Made by a program: the position numbers and the translations under genes | Notes under the pieces: model-generated | What the model was told of the DNA's origin: nothing | The model's database searches: none | The model's input: only the letters and a program-made list of their open reading frames with translations | Origin: Symsagittifera roscoffensis | Lineage: Eukaryota; Xenacoelomorpha; Acoela; Convolutidae | NCBI RefSeq assembly: GCF_963678635.1 | Contig: NW_026971105.1 | Location: forward strand, 62,001 to 126,000 | DNA length: 64,000 bases | Direction of reading: 5' to 3' | In this document: piece by piece, positions 23,230 to 34,399 of the stretch | How positions within the stretch are numbered: the first letter of the stretch is position 1 | Layout of the letters: every line of letters begins with the position of its first letter

Positions 23230-24911
23230 TCAATTTAACCATCTATGCACCGCCCTCTTGTGATGCGCAACACCTTTTTCATTTTTTAATTGTTTTCCAC
23301 ATATATCGCACTCGAATGGCTTTTTTACAATTGTATCTTTGGGCTGTTTCTTTTTTTTTCGTGAAAACTGCGAATAAATGGTTTTCTATTAGATAGCTAT
23401 CTTTTTTTATTCTTGCAATCAGTGCGTAAAGACACGAATCACTTTCAGCCGACATAAATAATCTCTGATTGTTCCAAGAAACGCTACTCCCATACAGAGA
23501 AAATGTGGGTAGCTTCGGATCTCTTTTTCGAAGAAGCTGTAGTTTCTGTGAAGCAATTGACCATACGCAGATTTCGTCTTCTTTAATTACTGAAACACAA
23601 TCAACTGAATCCATTTTTAACTGCTCTAACTCTATTTCGACCAGAGAACCAGAGTTGATAGCAAAAAGAAGTAATCGTTTGTCGTTTTCATCAATGAAAG
23701 AAAATTGCCTAGAATGGAAGACGTCATGTTTATCTTTGGGCATTTCTTGCAACTGATAAAGAAATCCTTATTGTGTCTGAACCATCGATTTCTCAGAGTC
23801 CCAGTATGACCACTCCACTTCTAAAGCCCATTCGAAAGGCCAGAGAAAGTTTTCGTTTTTCGAGTAACTGCAAGGAGACTCAAAATAATTAAATCGATGC
23901 TCTCTAGTGCTCTTGTCGCTAAATAAAACCTTGAAGCTGGTGGACAAGTTATCAAAAATGGGGAATGCGTGTGTTATGAATGATGAGGTTTTTTCAAAAA
24001 ATTTCCCTGGTTTGAATACAAAGTCGTCTTTCTCCTGATTGCCTGTAACAAACATGACTTTAAATTGATTAAAACCATTGTCAAGAAGTCTGAAAATCAA
24101 TTGTTTGGTAACTATATTAAAGCAAAAGCCACTGCGCAAAAATATTGAGGCTAAGTTCATTCCTTTTCCAAACGTTTCAAACTCTTTTTTCACCACTTCC
24201 TTCGATTTAAACGAAACTTTCAGTTCTTTTTGTTGCAATGATTGATCACATAGCTTGATGATTTCATCTGCTTTACTCAAATCGGTTGCACAAGTCTGAA
24301 TTAGTTTCGAGCTCGAATCACTCAGTAACTTTCGGAGGCATCGTTGAGTTTTAACTAGCTCAAGACAAATCTTACTCAAGATTTGGCTTTGTAACTCAAT
24401 TGATTTCAATTTTTCTTCATTGTCCTGCAGTATCGATTTTTCTAAATTTTTACATTGCTCTCGGACAAAAGCCGAAAACTTTTTGGCATCTTCTTTATTC
24501 TTTTCAACGAAGCTTGATGCAGACTCGTTTTTTAATCGAGCTGGTTTTTCTCTGTTTTCCAACTCTGTTAATTGTTAATAAATTCAAAACTTGCGTCCTA
24601 ATTTCCGTAGCTTTTTTGTCAATCGTTTGATAATCGTGCTGTTTGTGCATGGCACTACATTTGCTACAGAAGAGAACGTCGCAAGTCTTACAAATATTTG
24701 AAAAAAGAAATTTGTGTGTCGTACATGCAAGTGGCTTGTTGCCTTTTGAGTCCACAATTGAATGTTCTTTTCGTAAATGAGGAACAAGACAATCTTCGCA
24801 TAAGGTCTCCGCACTTGATGCTTCTTTTTGTTCAATTGAGCATGTTTGACATTGGTATAAAGCTAAAATTGGTAAAATTGTCGAACAAGAGACGCAATTT
24901 GCGGACGACAT
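23230..24911 (-). CDS. B-box / coiled-coil (TRIM-like) protein with C-terminal C2H2 finger
   Basis: Start ATG at 24,911. Exon 1 (24,591-24,911, 107 codons) holds two zinc modules. The first has C6, C9, C21, C24, C38, C41, H45 and H50 (B-box1-like); the second has C63, H66, C74, C77, C82, C85, H89 and H92 (B-box2). No RING domain precedes them. A 28-nt GT...AG interval (24,563-24,590) leads in phase 0 to exon 2 (23,783-24,562, 260 codons): a charged coiled coil, then a region ending WSYWDSEKSM. A 30-nt GT...CAG interval (23,753-23,782), which contains an in-frame TAA, leads in phase 0 to exon 3: a beta-propeller-like stretch (DEICVWSI), then a C-x2-C-x12-H-x4-H finger ending near 23,230. One frame slip remains in a 9-A run near 23,345; eight A would keep the frame. 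That may be an assembly error or a true lesion. About 540 residues in all. B-box/coiled-coil proteins usually act as scaffolds or ubiquitin-pathway factors; the role here is unknown. Confidence 0.65.
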
Positions 24912-25998
24912 ACTGAAAACGTTCTGAGTCTGATGAATATTTTTACTGAAGACATGATGACAGAAATTTACCCGTTTTATAAAACATAAATGATTGTGAG
25001 TTTTCATTAACAATTAAGACAGAAAAAAATTATAAAACAAACCTGCACTATCGGACAAAAAAAACAATTTGAATAGACTTATTTTAGGAACCATTTTTGA
25101 TCATTTTGATCACAAGCTGCTTCTCTAAATTTTTTGGTCCACAAGTGATCTGGACCAAAAAGTGAATTGCTTCCCATACTGTTTGAAAAAGATTAAGCTT
25201 TCAAAAGATCAGTTCTGGTGATTGAGATGGAAGAAAAAATCAATGGTAAGTCAAATTTTGCAAGGAACACTCCACTTGCTACTTTTCAGAATAAAAAACT
25301 GAGTACCAAAAAACAAAAAGTTATCAAAAAAATAAGAAAGCTTGCTCAAAATTTAAAAAAATGGGAAGAAGAGATTAATCACAAACCTTTCACCCTTATA
25401 TCACAATTTCTTCACAAAATTATATCACAACATGCAACCTTCATAATAAAAAGCAGTGTCTTGAAAATACCGAAGAGCTAATTTTCCTTCCAAGGAATTT
25501 CAAATGTAAATTTTTTGAATGAGGAACAGTTTAAGGCTAGTGGGGCTCAACAATCTAGTATCAGTTTCGTCATTTGTGCGAGTCGTAGCCCATAATAAAA
25601 CTCAATTGCACCAAAAAACAGTTCTGAAATTAAAATATTTTAAGCTACTGAAAAGATCTAAGCATTAACCACTAAATGAAAAGATTTGTACTAGAACTCT
25701 GCATTTTGATAAATTTGTTTTTAAGTTTGGTTCTGACTTTTTCACTTTTAACACAACCAATAATTTCAGTTGCAATCTTCTTGATCAGTTTTCAATCAGC
25801 TGCAGTCAGCAGGCGTGAATACACCTTGGGGCAGGCACCTATAAAAGGTTGAGAGAAAAACGTTGCAATTGTTGGCTTGTTTCAGATATTCTTAAGTTAA
25901 AGTATAATTACGAATTTAGAAACTGTCAAAGTTCAGTTGATAAATTCTACTTATGAGTTTCAATAAATCTGTGCCCTAATAAATAACAAAGATAAATA
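24912..25998. other. region upstream of the B-box gene; possible divergent spliced transcript
   Basis: A strong intron-like interval lies on the plus strand at 25,246-25,289: GTAAGT to TTTTCAG, 44 nt. It sits inside an 87-codon lysine-rich open stretch that ends at 25,481. If spliced from the nearest ATG the frame closes at once, so this may be a UTR or non-coding transcript divergent from the B-box gene, or chance. The rest of the stretch shows nothing. Confidence 0.3.
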
Positions 25999-26198
25999 NN
26001 NNNNNNNNNNNNNNNNNNNNNNNNNNNNNNNNNNNNNNNNNNNNNNNNNNNNNNNNNNNNNNNNNNNNNNNNNNNNNNNNNNNNNNNNNNNNNNNNNNNN
26101 NNNNNNNNNNNNNNNNNNNNNNNNNNNNNNNNNNNNNNNNNNNNNNNNNNNNNNNNNNNNNNNNNNNNNNNNNNNNNNNNNNNNNNNNNNNNNNNNNN
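25999..26198. other. assembly gap (200 N)
   Basis: Exactly 200 N, a conventional scaffolding gap of unknown true size. Confidence 1.
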
Positions 26199-27354
26199 CA
26201 AGGAAAGTGAGTTGAAATGGCAGACCCGAAATTTATACAACATCACAGTTGCTAAGGCTGAAGAACTTTAAAAATCAAAAGATAATCAAACTAGTAGTTC
26301 ATTCAGCACACTCATTGGAACAGAAAACAAGGAAAGTGACGCTCTAAGCTTAATTTAAGTGGTGAAATATCATACAAAAAACTTTTTTCACCGAACAGCC
26401 TGTGAAGAAGAAAATACAATCACATAAGAAATTTACGTTTCCAATCGCAATTAACCAGAATTGATTGTTCTCTTTGTCATATGACTGATCTGATAAACTG
26501 GTCGGTAAATTTCAATTTAAATTGCAAGCTGGATATAACCCCCATTAAAAATTGAAAAAAAAATGCTGCAAATTTGTAATTCTGTTTTTTTTCTGCAGAA
26601 ACGATCCGTTATAATAGATTATAATTGTTTATAATCCCTTTCGTTTGCTCATTTTGTGTTCGACTTTTCCCATTAATTGCTTATAACTGCTCTTGACAGA
26701 ATAAACAACTGAGATAGTACTCCATGCGTCATTATGATTAATAACATATGTTATGTCAGTCCTAGATACTCCCAAACAGATATTTTCTAAGTAAACTGCT
26801 TAATCCCGCATCCAGTTTCAAGCTTGATAATCGATTATAATATGATTTTTGTCTTACAAAAATTGAGAAAAATTGATTTTAATCAATTAGGAATTGATTC
26901 TAATCTCTCTTAATGAAATCAAATATAATCAGTTATAATACATTGTAATGGATTGTAATCGATCATATTTATCCGAATTTCTAATTCAATTTTTCTGCAG
27001 AAACGATCCGTTATAATCGATTATATTTGCTCATTAATTGCTCGTATTTTATGCTTTTCGAAGACGTTGGTTTATGTGAAAACAGAAAAATTGTTTTAAC
27101 AAACTTCAAATCAATATAAGGTTTTTCATTTCCTCTTGGTTATAGTTGTTTCATGATGTACATTTTAAGTTTCTTTGACCAACAAAATCCCAGTATACTG
27201 CTTTACTTTCATGGTTTATTTTGAAAATTATTTTTCACCTTCCGCGGGATTTTTTCATCTAAGACGAAGTGATCACTATGAAACTTTTGTTTTGTAGTAA
27301 AATTTTGTGTTCAGATGAACCAAAGAATGACAAGAAATCTCACTTTTAGAGATT
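26199..27354. other. AT-rich, palindromic repeats, no gene
   Basis: Contains TAATCGATTA-type words. A short direct repeat beginning CTGCAGAAACGATCCGTTAT occurs at about 26,595 and again at about 26,995. No coding signal. Confidence 0.5.
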
Positions 27355-28812
27355 TTGACAGAAAAATTTTTATAATATATTTTTTTATCATAATAATTTA
27401 TAAGAGATTATAAGAAGTAATAAAAGGTTATAAGAGAATAACAGTTATTATAAGAGATTTTAACAGATCAAAAGAAATTCTCGGAAAAGTTATAATCAAT
27501 TATAATTGATTATAATTTATTATAATGTCACGAAAAATATTACCATTTTATCGGATTTTAAATCAATTAAACATCAATTTTTGTCTAACCATCAAGGAAA
27601 TTAAATAGACGATGAAAACGAAATTTATTTAGCTTACGTTTGTAGAAATTTCCTAAAATAGCTTCTTAACCGAAAACTGTCTGTTTTTGTTTTAGTTTCT
27701 GGAGTGAAATTTAAGAGCAGAATTTTCATTTCATTTTACTCTCTAAGATATTGAACAGGCACATTGTTACATTGGGAAAAATAGATAAACGGAGAAACCT
27801 GAAAAAGCATGAAAATCACGGGTCGCGAGCCTTATAATAGTTATTTAAATTTTTTCTTGTTAACAACAGCTTGTTAACAACTTCTTAAGCCACCTTTTTT
27901 ATTTCAAAGTACAGCAGATGTAGTAATCTTATTTTGATAGGATACCAAAAAATGTTTGACTAGGTTTGGATTCTCAATTTTGACACAAACAAAAAATTAT
28001 TCTACCCATCATCTTAAAAGTGAGAAATGGGTTGTAACAAAAAAAACAGATTTTCAGTTAAATTTTAGCTCACTGTCTTTACCAGCGAAATAAATTTTTA
28101 TAAATTTGATTCCCAGGAAAATCTTGACAATTTTTGGACACAAAAAAGACAGCAAAAACCCAAATTTCCAAAAAAAAATACCAAAAAATTTTTTTTTCCT
28201 GGTTTTCGTGCAAAACTGTTAGTGTAAGAACTCTACCCGCTGTAAGTTTCCATGGATAACAATTGATTATAATCAACTTTCGCGGTAAAAAGAGGTCACC
28301 CTTTTAACGGATTATAATTAATTACGCTATGGGACCACGCAATCGAGTATATTTCATTATATTTTACTTTTTAGAGAAACTGTTAGTAAGATGTATTTGG
28401 GGGGGGGGGGGGGGGGCGAGTTGGTGGTAAAAAGAGGAAAAAAGAATGGTGGGAATTAGTATGAAGTACTGAGAGTGAGGGGAGACTATTAGAAAACAAT
28501 GCACTTTTTTCCTGCAGCCAAATGTAAATCACAGCTAGGCGATCGCAACGTTCAAGTTTTCAATGTTTTGGAAAATCTTGGCTCTTAGTCGTAGAAATCA
28601 TTAAAATCCAATATATTAATATTCCATTAGAATGCATTAAATTACCTAATATTGGATTAAACTGATTTCCTTTTGTTGTATTATAATCGATTACTATTCC
28701 AAATAAAAATAAATGTTTTAATATTTAATAGAGATACACCTTGAAAATACACTATAACCGAAAATGATCAATGGAGCCATATTGCAGGCAGTAACGTTGT
28801 CGAGTTGAGTCC
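27355..28812. repeat. 1,458-bp tandem duplication, unit 1
   Basis: Nearly identical to 28,813-30,270 in direct, abutting orientation. Contains TTATAATC-type palindromes, an 18-G tract (28,399-28,416) and no convincing gene. The only open stretch (28,079-28,276, minus) recurs unchanged in position in unit 2. Confidence 0.95.
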
Positions 28813-30270
28813 TTGACAGAAAAATTTTTATAATATATTTTTTTATCAAAATATTTTATAAGAGATTATAAGAAGTAATAAAAGGTTATAAGAGAATAAA
28901 AGTTATTATAAGAGATTTTAACAGATCAAAAGAAATTCTCGGAAAAGTTATAATCAATTATAATTGATTATAATTTATTATAATGTCACGAAAAATATTA
29001 CCATTTTATCGGATTTTAAATCAATTAAACATCAATTTTTGTCTAACCATCAAGGAAATTAAATAGACGATGAAAACGAAATTTATTTAGCTTACGTTTG
29101 TAGAAATTTCCTAAAATAGCTTCTTAACCGAAAACTGTCTGTTTTTGTTTTAGTTTCTGGAGTGAAATTTAAGAGCAGAATTTTCATTTCATTTTACTCT
29201 CTAAGATATTGAACAGGCACATTGTTACATTGGGAAAAACAGATAAACGGAGAAACCTGAAAAAGCATGAAAATCACGGGTCGCGAGCCTTATAATAGTT
29301 ATTTAAATTTTTTCTTGTTAACAACAGCTTGTTAACAACTTCTTAAGCCACCTTTTTTATTTCAAAGTACAGCAGATGTAGTAATCTTATTTTGATAGGA
29401 TACCAAAAAATGTTTGACTAGGTTTGGATTCTCAATTTTGACACAAACAAAAAATTATTCTACCCATCATCTTAAAAGTGAGAAATGGGTTGTAACAAAA
29501 AAAACAGATTTTCAGTTAAATTTTAGCTCACTGTCTTTACCAGCGAAATAAATTTTTATAAATTTGATTCCCAGGAAAATCTTGACAATTTTTGGACACA
29601 AAAAAGACAGCAAAAACCCAAATTTCCAAAAAAAAATACCAAAAAAATTTTTTTTCCTGGTTTTCGTGCAAAACTGTTAGTGTAAGAACTCTACCCGCTG
29701 TAAGTTTCCAAGGATAACATTTGATTATAATCAACTTTCGCGGTAAAAAGAGGTCACCCTTTTAACGGATTATAATTAATTACGCTATGGGACCACGCAA
29801 TCGAGTATATTTCATTATATTTTACTTTTTAGAGAAACTGTTAGTAAGATGTATTTGGGGGGGGGGGGGGGCGAGTTGGTGGTAAAAAGAGGAAAAAAGA
29901 ATGGTGGGAATTAGTATGAAGTACTGAGAGTGAGGGGAGACTATTAGAAAACAATGCAGTTTTTTCCTGCAGCCAAATGTAAATCACAGCTAGGCGATCG
30001 CAACGTTCAAGTTTTCAATGTTTTGGAAAATCTTGGCTCTTAGTCGTAGAAATCATTAAAATCCAATATATTAATATTCCATTAGAATGCATTAAATTAC
30101 CTAATATTGGATTAAACTGATTTCCTTTTGTTGTATTATAATCGATTACTATTCCAAATAAAAATAAATGTTTTAATATTTAATAGAGATACACCTTGAA
30201 AATACACTATAACCGAAAATGATCAATGGAGCCATATTGCAGGCAGTAACGTTGTCGGGTTGAGTCCTTG
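28813..30270. repeat. 1,458-bp tandem duplication, unit 2
   Basis: Differs from unit 1 at only a few positions by eye, including G-tract length (15 G at 29,857-29,871). Such high identity points to a very recent duplication, or to two haplotypes placed in tandem by the assembler. Confidence 0.95.
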
Positions 30271-31688
30271 TTACTCGCAATAAAAAAATTTTTGGAAAAA
30301 TTTGAGAAAAATCTGGGTTAGAAGTTGAAAGCGCATTTGAAATAAAAAAGGGACTACTAAGAAAGGGACTTCTGGGAGAAAGCTGAAGAAAACATGCATG
30401 AAAAAACAAGCGTATAGAAACTATTTAATTCCTTACATATCATAAGTTTTGACTTTAAAAAACGTTACCAAAAACTGCTACTGGCCATAATTACCAAGCC
30501 ACTACTGATACAATCAGCTAATATAGAGAGTGATAGGACAAAACCGAAAGCAAAGAGAAACACTGAATTTTTAAATGAAAAAAGCTTATATTTTGAACGG
30601 ATTTGTTTTAATCTTTCAGTTTCATTAACCCGTGAAAAAAGCAAACATATTTTTTTGAAAGATCTACTGTATGGTCGAGTGAAATTAGTACCGATCCACC
30701 ATGCCAGTCAGTTGGAGATAACCTATTGTTTCATCTTTGAAAGCAGTTGAATCCCCCACTGTTCTGACTAGTAATTTAACTAAAGCAAGTGGATTTTTAT
30801 GAGCTCCTCAATGAAATTGAATATTGTTTTTTTTTAATTGTAGTTTCCTTAAAAAGCAATTTTCCATCTCTCGTGATCACAAGAAATTAAAAGAGGACTG
30901 AATTCTAATAGCAGGTACGAGCAAAACCAAACTAAAACTGTTTCGGATGGGAACTCCTGCATTTTTCAGTGACTTTAATTTTTTTCGCCCAAACAGACCG
31001 CTGGACTACTCTCGCCCAAACAGACTGCTGAACTACGCTAAAATATTTTCCTGTCTAAATCGTTTTTTTTTCTAATAGGGTCAGTCAATATTTGAACGTT
31101 TAAAGTAAAGGAACTCCCTAATAAAAAAGTTTTCAAAAATATTTCAAAACCCTTGAAAACAATCACCCTTGAGACGGACGTACTTCTCCAACTGACTGCG
31201 GACACTGTACTTTGTATCCAATCTAGACGAGCAAAGGGAGATTGAATTCCTTCCATCTTCACTCCGCTAACTCCCAGCAAAAATTTTTCAGAGAAAAAAA
31301 TTAATTTCAATAAAAAAGAACTTCACTCCCAGTGGTCAAAATTAACAAAAGATGAGCAGACGCGCATAAGCTTCAAACTTTTTTTTCGTTTTTTTCATAT
31401 ATCTGTTTTTAATTAAATATCGTTTGGAACCTAGGACCAGAACGGCTATGATACGTGATATACTATAATCTAACCCGAAAATTAATCTACTCATTGAAAC
31501 TAAAGGAACTAACAACGACCCATTGTTTCGTTTAGTAAAACTGTTGTGAATTGAGCAGTCAATTAACCCTTAAAATATGTAGTCTGAACTTTAAATAAAA
31601 CAGTCTAGCAATTGCAAAAAATGGGAAGTGAGTTTCGGTTATTTTGTTTTAACTAGCGTAATTTTATTTTTAGCGTAACTTCAAAAGG
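30271..31688. other. no firm gene
   Basis: Anonymous AT-rich DNA. A minus-strand stretch at about 31,130-31,250 has a faint resemblance (QLEKYVRLKGDCFQGF in one frame) to the C-terminal ends of mariner-type transposases, too short to call. Confidence 0.25.
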
Positions 31689-31922
31689 CTAGAGACACAT
31701 GTTATCTCTGTTTAGGGCCTGCATTCCTATTGACGGCCATTTATTCAGATAGTCATTGATAGAGTCAATATTATCCAAATCTTTGTTGTCGCTCACCAGT
31801 CCATGACAGCTTTTTGCTAAAATTTTATGAAGATAAATTTTTGTTCTTTTAACTACAATATACCAATCAAAAATTAAGGTTCTTTGACCAAATCGGCTAG
31901 TGTAAAAAATTGTTTCAGACAT
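31689..31922 (-). CDS. candidate 77-residue protein, function unknown
   Basis: Starts at a true ATG on the minus strand and runs 77 codons to TAG. Residue composition is unbiased for such AT-rich DNA (W, H, C, G and D present), with a tail containing DNKDLDNIDSINDYLNKWPS. A GTGAGC donor-like hexamer lies in the middle, so it could also be an exon that ends there. No domain recognised and no neighbour helps. Confidence 0.3.
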   Translation of the reverse strand: MSETIFYTSRFGQRTLIFDWYIVVKRTKIYLHKILAKSCHGLVSDNKDLDNIDSINDYLNKWPSIGMQALNRDNMCL

Positions 31923-32429
31923 TTTAACGACCCTTTTAAGTAAAATAACTTCACTATCACAGGCTAACCTAATTATTCACGTTACTATTCTTTCACCATT
32001 TTTTCCGAAGGCGCTCAAAGATAACTTATTAATTCTATAAATTTAATCTCAAAAAGATGGTAAGTGGTCTTCAGAGCAGTCCAAGTGCACTCTAAAGAAC
32101 TGATAAACTGTTTTCATTCATCATATACACAATCAATCATGTGCTAAAACGAGAGTCAATCTCAGTTTTTTTGTGCACTCTTGCTTCATTTTCATTTTTA
32201 CTTTTTGAGAAGCTTAAACTCTAAGCTAACATATTTTAAATGTAAACCTAATAATCTCATCAGTAAAAGATTTTTGGAAAAAATTCTGCACAATCACAAG
32301 GAAAGAAAATTAGCAAGTACGTTTTTTTCTACTCACTATGTTTTTTCGGCGACCAAACTAAGAGAAGTTGACTGAACTTATGCTAACTTTGAGATAAAAT
32401 ACAAAAAAGCTTAGTGTAAGCTTACTTAA
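31923..32429. other. nothing recognised
   Basis: AT-rich stretch leading into the 60-bp satellite; no gene seen. Confidence 0.3.
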
Positions 32430-33300
32430 CAAAAAATGCCTAAATTTTAACCAGTTTTAGCTAATTAAATCAAACCAAGATAGCTAAACATTAGACTAAA
32501 GCAAAGATTGCTGAAGTTTGATCAAATTAGCCCCAAAAAAGCAAGCTAAACTTCCATTATAACTAATTTTTGCCCAATAAGTGTAAAACCAAGTACGATT
32601 AATTTAGATAAACTCCCATTTTAAAAGAGGCCCAATTTGGGTCAAAATAAGTCCGTTTAAGTTAGACTAACGTCCATTTAAACAAGTTTTGTTTAGAATA
32701 AGTCCAATGTGTCTTAGTAATTTTCCATTTTAGTGGAAACTTGCACAAAACTGCTTAGAATAGTTCCAATGGTGTTAAAAAAACATCAATTTTAACAAAA
32801 ATTGTTCAAATTGTGGCCAAAATAAGAGTAATTAAGATGGATAAGCTCCTAACTTACCTAGAACTGACCGCATTTGCGTGAAAAATAAGCCATTTAGAAT
32901 AGACAACCTCTCAACTAATCTTAAATCACCAAATTATGATCAAAATAAGCATAATTAAGATAAGTTAACTCCACGATAATGAAAAATGTACCCCATTTCA
33001 GTCAAAATGAAAACATTTAAAGTAGAAAACTCCCAATTATTCCAAAAATTAGGCCAAGTAAGCACAATTAAAACAGCTAAGCTTCCAATAATTGTAAAGT
33101 TCAGCAAATTTCAGTCAATTGAAACGTAATTAAGACAGATAAACCCACAAATAATCTCAAAATTAGCCATTTTCAATCATAAAAAGCTAATTAGGATAGA
33201 AAAATTCACAAACATTATAAAATTTGCTTAATTCTAGTCAAAATCTGCCTATTTTACGTTTGAATAAAAATTTTATTGAAACTTAAACCAACTTTGTTCA
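32430..33300 (+). repeat. ancient, diverged ~60-bp tandem satellite
   Basis: The anchor word CAAAATAAG or a variant occurs with AATAAG-equivalent positions at 32,646, 32,697, 32,759, 32,821, 32,884, 32,944, 33,006, 33,057, 33,117, about 33,177 and 33,242. Spacings are 51, 62, 62, 63, 60, 62, 51, 60, 60 and about 65. Units share a TAATTAAGATAG centre and an AACTCCCAAT-like end. Edges are fuzzy and faint units may continue to about 33,900. Confidence 0.75.
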
Positions 33301-34399
33301 AAGTGAGGTCAATTACGACAATTTTTTGCCCATAATAGGATTAAAATAACTGATACTAAATTGCCCATTTTTAATCAAAACAGGTCAAAAATAAACAAAA
33401 ACTCTGATTTTAACTAAATTATAGCCGAATATAGCTTAATGCGAAAACAATTAAGGTAAAAAATCTTCAAAATAAACAAATAGCTAAACTTCTCAATTTG
33501 GCAATAATTAGATAAATTGAAAATAATCATAAAAAAGAAATAAAAATGATCCAAACTTGGTCAAAACAAGCCCAACTAAAAAAATAAAACTCAGGTTTTT
33601 TTTGAAAAATTTGTCAACAATTGATCAAAATAAGTTGAATATAAACAGAAGATTGATCAACTTACGTCCAGCTTTATTAACCGTAAATTTGAAAAAAAAA
33701 ACTAAAAAAATCAATTTTGATAATTCAAATTTCATAATAAGTCAAACTTAAAGAAACAATGACTCGTATTAAAAAAACTGTCCAACCTGAAGTCTTTTAT
33801 GTTTCAAAAACTGCTTATATTTTTAGATGGATCCAATTTTGTCAAATAAAGATAGCTTAATTTAACCGAAAATAAAAGTAGCTTTAAACTAAATCAACGT
33901 TGCCAAAAAAGGCCCCATAAAGACAATCGAAGCTGATATGGGCATAAGGTTACCAAATATTTTGTTAAGATATTCTCAATTATTACAACAAAAATCTGAG
34001 CTAAATTTTATCTTCAACAAAATTTTGTCTAATTAAACTCCCTTAAGAAATATGAAAACTAAATCACACTGATGTTAAACTAAATTTTGTAAGAGCAATC
34101 ACAGAGCAACTAGTTTTTATCCAATCAATCACAAGTTGGTTAAAGAGAATTGAAATCAGCTGATTCATCTTAAATAAACAAAAAAAATTTCAAAAAGAAG
34201 CTAAAATAACCAATTTTTTCGAGATGAGCTGAAACAATCGCATTTGTTCAAAAAACGAAAACAATTACAGTAAAAAAACGTTAACTAAAACTGCAAATAA
34301 AAAAACCTAACAGTCACAAAAAACTAGGGTCAACTCAATATAAAATTGATGTTTGAACTTCAAAATTACAAATCAAATCGGAAAAAATTTACTCAAAAA
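33301..34399. other. A-rich tail, possible faint satellite units
   Basis: A-rich DNA with occasional GTCAAAACAAG and ATCAAAATAAG words, suggesting further eroded satellite units before the retroelement remnants. No gene. Confidence 0.35.

Larger units (their letters stand above)
19389..24021. repeat. 4.6-kb tandem duplication, unit B
   Basis: Second unit of the tandem duplication, in direct orientation. Its left edge follows unit A within about 20 bp. The poly-G tracts at the same relative places differ in length or purity between units: 16,240-16,260 against 20,864-20,884, and 18,090-18,100 against 22,726-22,741. Confidence 0.9.

Noticed and set aside
28079-29734. Identical 65-codon minus-strand frames in the 1,458-bp units
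   Set aside because: Conservation is explained by recent duplication, and the frames have no recognisable content.
31038-31310. Possible mariner-type transposase C-terminus on the minus strand
   Set aside because: Only about 25 residues in one frame are suggestive and no terminal inverted repeats or catalytic residues are visible.
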